From Glandiceps talaboti (taxonomy: Eukaryota > Hemichordata > Enteropneusta > Spengelidae), in contig NC_135562.1 in NCBI RefSeq assembly GCF_964340395.1, positions 13,063,043 to 13,127,042 on the forward strand: DNA of 64,000 bases, read 5' to 3'. The notes below the pieces were generated by a model, which searched no databases, was not told where the DNA came from, and saw only the letters and a list, made by a program, of their open reading frames with translations. The position numbers and the translations under genes are program-made. Positions within the stretch are counted from its first letter, which is position 1, and each line of letters starts with the position of its first letter. Below, piece after piece: positions 58,068 to 64,000 of this stretch.

Positions 58068-60846
58068 CTAAGTAGGTACATCCATTTGATGTACATGTAG
58101 GTTTGAAGGCCCTGGTTGTGGACTGTATATCATTGGTTCACCAATACACTGATGGGTACGGAAATCCTCCTCACTTAGAAATATCGTTCTACAGCCTTTA
58201 CAATCTACGAATTCGTGGCACTGTTTATGTACCGTCAGACTCTTTTGATTCTGGAACACCATACCGCAGATTGGACATTGAAATTCCGGTACGCCGGTTG
58301 GCATATCGAAGTCGATGGCATCCAGTTTACTTTTAGGTTTTCGGCCTTTCTTGCTGGGGATACCAATCTCACCGTTAGGATGTTGTCTTGATTTGTGTCG
58401 TTCCATGTGATCTTTCCGGGTGAATTTACGGTTACAGATCTCGCATTTATACGGTCTTTCGCCGGTATGGATGACTTCGTGTCTGACAAGTCGGTATTTG
58501 TTGGTGAATTCTTTACCGCAAACAAGACATACATGTTGTTTAGTCGGTTTCGGTGCCATGAATCCTGTTAGTATGTTCACGTAATTCTGTTCTCCTGCGT
58601 ATGTAGTTTCGTTCTTATTATCATACGGAATATCTGTCAGAGTTTGAGCACTGCTACCTTCATTTTGTTTGGGTGAATCATTAACATCGGTAACTGTATT
58701 TCCATCTTTGGGATCGGCTTCTGGACTGGTCGTTTCCGTAGCAGCTGCATTCTCCTCTTCCCGATCACCACCTTCAGTTTGTACCACTAACTTACTTTCT
58801 CTATCTCGTATTAAATGCTGAACAAAGAAATGTCTGTCTAAATTATCCTTTCGTGAGTACACTTTCTCACACTGGCTACACTTAAATGGTTTCTCTCTGG
58901 TATGAATTTTTTCATGTCTCATCTGTCGATATCTTTCCGAAAAACCTCTCCCACAGATGCCACAAAAATACACCTTTTCCTTCTCACGGCCATCAAGTTC
59001 TACTTCAGAATCACCATAGCAACCATCTGCTGGCACAGCGTTGTTAGGATACAGGGCATCGTTACTGTTGTTTTCTTGAGAGTCTAAGACATCTGGGTGT
59101 TGAAGCATTATGTGCTGTTCGAGTGAGTGTTTCCATGGAAACTTTTCAAAGCAGTGTTTACACCTGAAGACATCTTTAGAATGACACTTTTCATGCTTGA
59201 GTAATTTAGATTTTGACGGGAAGCTTTTTCCACAGTCAACACACAGAAAGAGGGTGCCTTGTGGGTTGCCATCTTCCTCGTCATCACCTTTCATCTTCTG
59301 ACTGTCCTCAGTGTAGCGTTTCCATGACACATTCTCATCAAATTGACTCGCCCACATACCGAGGGATAATGAATCTGTGTCTACAACCACGTCTAGACCC
59401 ATATCCCTGTCTTTCGGCAGCCCTTTCCCTCTGTTTTGGTTCTCCAGATCTCTCTTATCCGGTGATTTTGCAGACATCCTATTGAGGAGAAGTTGCCTGA
59501 GCTGTATTCCGTCATCTTTAGATACATCCTGTTGTGATCGGAAGATTCCTTCTTTAGGAGGACTACTCCCCTCTTGTACCCTACAATTCTCAGCCTCAGT
59601 ATCAACAAGTGACAGCAAACCATCCCCATTCAAACCTCCAGTATCTTCACCCAAACCATTTTGTTGCTTGATATCTGCAGCATGAACATTAATCAGTGAT
59701 CTTTCTTCCATCTCGGCTATTTCATAATCATTGCTGTTTTTCACACTGGCGATTTCCTCTTGATCCGAACCATAGTCTATATTGTTACTGACATTTACAT
59801 CGCCATGGCGATCTGTCTCTACGGAATCTCTATGATCGACTACCTCCATAGATTCTTCCATATTGAACCCATTTTCATTATTTCCGGGGACTCTTACATG
59901 ATTGTTCTGTTGTTTGAGTTGTCCAACAAAACTAGAACACATATCAACGAGCGGTAAAATTTGATAATGAAATGCAATCTGCATGATGTGTTGAACGTTC
60001 TCAGCCGTCAAGTGTATCTCAGCTGTGTATGCAAATTCAATGACAGTGTCTAAGGCCTGCACAAAGTCACTAGTATAGGCTTCATCGGGTGGTAGAAGAG
60101 TGCCCCCAGTGGCGAGTTGTTTGTGGAATAATGGACTACAAGCCGAGAGGACAATTCTGTGTGCTTTGATAGCTCTACCGTTGATGTCTAGATGAATATC
60201 ACAAAACAGTCCCTCCTTTCTCAGTTTATTCATCTTATCCAGCCAATCAGATTGTAGCTGTAGTTTCGTCATTACTGCACTGTATTTTCTGTATTTTGCA
60301 TCTATAAACAAAATAAATTTACGAATTGAACAGTTGTTGTTACACTTCAGAAGTTTGGGAACTCTGGAAGTTTTGGAGCAAATTTTGGCTGAAAGTTTGG
60401 TAAACCTGGAATCTTTATTAGGGTGGTACAGGGGAAGTTTGGGAACCTTGGAGGGTTTTTTTTTTTTTTTTTTTTTTTGTTGTTGTTGTTGTTGTTGTTT
60501 GTTTTGTTGGTTTTTTTTTTTTGGGGGGGGGGGGGTAAAGTTTCTATTCATTTCATTTCCTATACCGAGAGAGTTTCTGTATATTTATTAAATTTTCCAC
60601 CGACATAATTTCCATCACTAGTCACAGGAGATGTAATTTCATTGTTATATCTCGTATCCCACACCAGCCTTATTTTTCATCAACGTTGGGTTCACAGACT
60701 TTAATTAGTTCCTCAGGAACTATTCCATGACCTTCACCAGAATTCTGTTTTGTATTACTCTCAAAGAATGTATATTTTGTTTTCATTTTCTGGTGGAATA
60801 AAATTCAATTCAATTCAATAATCAACTAACCTGCTATGACAGACAT
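58068..60846 (-). CDS. BTB-C2H2 zinc-finger protein (convergent gene)
   Basis: Complement of 60831-60846 joined to 58068-60301: 2,250 bases, 749 residues plus TAG. The start MSVIADAKYRKYSAVMTK uses an ATG in the small upstream exon (60831-60876), joined in phase 1 across a gtta donor and a tttatag acceptor. If that exon is not used, ATG at 60272 gives MTKLQLQSDW. BTB (about residues 20-135) has LFCDIHLDINGRAIKAHRIV and VIEFAYTAEIHL. A long acidic linker follows, then seven C2H2 fingers and a last C2HC-like one (CKGC...HQC). The pairing and the RKD second-finger signature recall the gene at 46164. Likely a nuclear DNA-binding regulator; no orthologue named. Confidence 0.92.
60456..60536. repeat. 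Poly-T, (TTG)n and poly-G tract
   Basis: About 22 T, then (TTG)n, T-rich and about 13 G in the first intron of the minus-strand gene. On the transcript strand this is C-run, (CAA)n, A-run. Confidence 0.95.
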
Positions 60847-60876
60847 AGTTTGACTGCCTTCCTGTCTTCTTGCAAT
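60831..60876 (-). other. Small 5' exon carrying the probable start codon
   Basis: On the minus strand the exon follows tttttactag and ends gcag before gttagt. Its ATG (60846-60844) opens 16 coding bases that continue in frame into the main exon. The reading frame has no stop between this ATG and ATG 60272, which supports use. Confidence 0.7.
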
Positions 60877-60984
60877 CTAGTAAAAAGAAAATGACAGTAA
60901 GATTTCAGAGAAGTGAACCATAATTAATGACCTTTAAGTACATGATCCCTAAATACACATGACAGACATGTAGACAATCACAGA

Positions 60985-61078
60985 TCTAGTACACTTAATA
61001 ATAATAATAATTTATTTCTTATAAAAGAGCGCACTACACTGCGTCTCAGTGCGCTTTCCATAACAATATACACTTAAC
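60985..61078 (-). mobile_element. SINE-like 3' tail (antisense)
   Basis: The reverse complement has ggaaagcgcactgagacgca, gtgcgctcttttataag and aaataaattattattatta, typical of a SINE or LINE tail. The head is missing. Confidence 0.6.
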
Positions 61079-61109
61079 ACATAGGCCTTTCGAAAATTTG
61101 CCATGGTGG

Positions 61110-61248
61110 CACTCTACTTCCTGTCTGTGTGAACCTTGGGGGTAGCTCTACTTCCTGTCTGTGTGAACCTTGGGGGTAGCTCTACTTCCTGTCTGTGTGA
61201 ACCTTGGGGGTAGCTCTACTTCCTGTCTGTGTGCACCTTGGGGGTATA
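61110..61248. repeat. 33-bp tandem repeat, 4 copies
   Basis: ctctacttcctgtctgtgtg followed by aaccttgggggtag, repeated with almost no divergence. Confidence 0.95.
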
Positions 61249-61855
61249 CATGGTATACATTACTCCATTAATCATAGAGCACTGTTGCTTTCCTCCATGT
61301 CTGAACAATGTAAACATCCCTGATTCACACTTCTACAGAATACAAGGAACAATGCTATTACGAAACCGTACTATGAGGTGATGATACCCCCAATTTGAGC
61401 GAGGGCGCTGTATTCTCAATTTCCTGTTTGCAGTCTGCAATGGCTTATTACTGTGTACTTCTAGTTATGAGAAAACAATGTGCTTCCACATCTGTATTCA
61501 GTTCAAAATTTGCCACCTACATTACTCTATTGATAAACAAAGTATACCTATAGTAGCTGACATCATAAACACTTATTACAACTGTCATGTATCATACATT
61601 GATTTCCTTGAGGTTGGTCACTTCCCAGAATTATTAACAACATCCTGCCTGCTTAAGTCATTTGGTTTTAAATAAACATGAATGTACCTAGTATGACTTC
61701 TCACTTTCACAATTCAGTACACACCCAAGGCTTTGTAACACTATTTGAATCTTAGTTTAATTTTTTCTTTTACTGCAAATAGTTTGTTGATATGCAAAGT
61801 ATAATTATGTAGCGTTAAAAGAAATATTATTTTCTTAATATATTTATCGAGAATG

Positions 61856-61857
<2 letters not shown>

Positions 61858-61900
<43 letters not shown>

Positions 61901-62038
61901 GAGCCATGTGGACACTTGGACAATCATACATGTACACATACAGACATACACATACACAGACACACATTTATACATGCTCAGAAATGTAGACTCAAACACA
62001 ATGCAAAAGCACATAGACACACACAGACACACAGACAG

Positions 62039-62086
<48 letters not shown>
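61858..62086. repeat. Two (CA)n microsatellites
   Basis: (CA)n at 61858-61899 and 62041-62086, with acacagacac-type units between them. Confidence 0.95.
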
Positions 62087-62091
<5 letters not shown>

Positions 62092-62099
62092 CAGACACA

Positions 62100-63670
62100 C
62101 CTTCACATACATTTCACAATGCCTATAACACAACTGGACCTCATTTCAGTTAAAACTGGCATCCATATGAATACTGAAATCCACACGTCATAATCTAAAA
62201 TACTGAAATGTACAGTGTAGCACAATTACAAAATACATAATCTATAGTAATCTAAATACATAATACCAGGGTATATAATTTTTATAAAGTATTGTAAACC
62301 TGGAAATATTCGCTGAAGACTTATTTTCGCTAATTTCACTGGAAAACAAAAAATCAAAAATAAGTACTGACTAAAATTCCTTCTTGCACATGAACACAAT
62401 GTACCAGTCTGGTAATTAGAGAAAATTAGTCTTTGAAAACTAGCTGAAGACTGTAAAATTGCAAAATCATGTAGTAGTAGTGAAAATATCTAGGTTTACA
62501 GTTAACACTTTTTCCTAGAGATGAAACAGTTCTCTAGACATTTCCAAAGGTCATTGTATCGTGTTTCCATTACCCAAAATCACTGTTTGACATCAGTGTA
62601 CTGTGTTCCCATTACCCAAAGTACTGGTTGAAGTCAGGGTACTGTGTTGTCATGTTGGAACTTAAAATAACACTCATTTGCATAAGTGAAGTAGATAGTC
62701 CACAAATGTGTTTGACCACACCCTGACTTGGCAGTACTTATCTTTTATTGTGGACTAGTATAACTACTAACTCAATGTTTTAACAACTATAGATATAGGT
62801 AGGACCGTCTTTTCAATAACACACAAATAGGATATGGACTGCTTTAAAATTTACATCAACTATCTCTGGCCAAACTTAGCCCAAAAACTTGTCTTGGTGT
62901 TTAGTACTTTCTCAGGAAACTCTATTTGTGATAATAACACCAATAAGACAAATCTCTGTTTAGATGTCCTGACAATTCTGTTGAAAGTATTTTCATGAAA
63001 AATAAGTCACTTCTAAATTAATACTGTATAAATTATATACTAGTATAGAAATGGCCTTCTGTTCTTGTGCAACTAGTAAAAATATTTTGCAACTTTACTG
63101 GGGTATTATTATGTAAACATGAAAGGACTTCCTTTCTACAAACAGTAAATATATTTTGAAAATGTAGTTGTACATGAGTAAATATATAAACGGTTATATT
63201 TTCTTGTATAAGTGGTAAAGATATATTTAACTGCTGGTGCTGTTAACTTGGCAAAAACTTGTCAGAATTTATCGAAACCCTTTGATTTGAGTTTTGTTGA
63301 GATCATCCAGTTTTCATTTTGGTCAAGTTATATTGTAAATGTAATGAGGTACATATAAATGGCTTTTCTGTCTCATGCAAACAGCAGATACATCATGTGA
63401 CTGTGTCATTCTTAGTGTTGTAATATAGGGTATATCAGCAATCATGAAGAGTATTGATGGCAATAATTGTCAAGTGCAACGTTTTATGGTCTCTTGATGT
63501 ACATGAAGTTATAGGGAGGTAGTATGTTATAAATAAATAATAGGTGACCTTGGTGTAATATTTAATTGATACTTTCTTTGGAGATTTGGAATCTTTTGAC
63601 AATACACATGTCTGAGGTTGGTCATGGGTTACTTCAATCTGTAATGTGGAAGTTATACTTTAGGGGCGGA
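62100..63670. other. Spacer without recognisable gene
   Basis: No ORF with family features and no clear element. A short direct repeat (gtgt(t/a)ccattacccaaa) occurs near 62558 and 62605. Confidence 0.5.
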
Positions 63671-63675
63671 TAAGG

Positions 63676-63704
63676 TGTGTGTGAGTGTGAGTGTGTGTGT
63701 GTGT

Positions 63705-63744
<40 letters not shown>

Positions 63745-63759
63745 CTCTATGAGTGCTTC

Positions 63760-63806
<47 letters not shown>
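63676..63806. repeat. (GT)n microsatellites
   Basis: Two (GT)n arrays separated by atgtctctatgagtgcttca, followed by a G-rich stretch to about 63845. Confidence 0.95.
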
Positions 63807-63809
<3 letters not shown>

Positions 63810-64000
63810 GGAGGGGGTGAGGGATTTTGTGGGGAGGGGGAGGGCAAAGAATTAATTAATGAACTGGTTACTCGATTAGTTTGATGACTCTAGACATAAC
63901 TAGTAGTACACCCATGATGCTGCTGCTGATAGGTCTACAAAAATTTGGGATTCCTATCTAGACTCTGTGAGTAGAAATTTTCACTTTGAAAGAAGTATCT

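Noticed and set aside
58103-58336. Plus-strand ORFs within 58068-60300
   Set aside because: Antisense shadows of the minus-strand zinc-finger gene.

Overview
This is eukaryotic, animal DNA: spliced genes with GT-AG introns of roughly 100 to 2,000 bases, AT-rich spacers, very dense microsatellites ((TACA)n, (CA)n, (TGAT)n, (CT)n), tRNA-derived SINEs and fold-back elements. The gene families (a LOXHD1-like PLAT-repeat protein and two BTB-C2H2 zinc-finger proteins) and the repeats suggest a marine invertebrate bilaterian. The sequence alone does not settle the phylum.

Bases 1-31903 (+) hold the 3' part of one large gene encoding tandem PLAT (lipoxygenase-homology) domains, closest in architecture to LOXHD1. 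I can place 46 exons with a continuous reading frame. They encode about 2,610 residues: 18 complete PLAT domains, one partial domain at the left edge, and an acidic C-terminal tail ending in TAA at 31901. The domains alternate strictly between two subtypes, here called Y-type and W-type, so the gene looks like a repeated two-domain cassette. The first exon trio is duplicated almost identically (1-1332 against 2202-3599). Several exon boundaries have themselves been tandemly amplified: the 5' splice site after exon 7 seeds a 22-bp minisatellite; the acceptor of exon 10 is present three times and its donor seven times; the acceptor of exon 44 is present twice in frame.

Bases 31904-34152 are 3' flank with a diverged tandem repeat carrying E2F-like motifs. 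Bases 34153-42618 are a recent tandem duplication of a ~4.2-kb non-coding unit, each copy with X-box-like motifs at its start, large CA/TACA microsatellites and a CpG-rich pocket.

Bases 46164-51038 (+) encode a BTB(-BACK-like)-C2H2 protein in two coding exons (1,080 residues, eight zinc fingers as four pairs). Bases 58068-60846 (-) encode a second BTB-C2H2 protein (749 residues), convergent with the first. Its start codon appears to lie in a small upstream exon with only 16 coding bases. Both are probable nuclear DNA-binding regulators.

The remainder is introns and spacers containing SINEs, palindromic MITE-like elements, minisatellites with transcription-factor-like motifs (CArG, octamer, CCAAT) and simple repeats. 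No rRNA, functional tRNA, CRISPR array or intact autonomous transposon was recognised.
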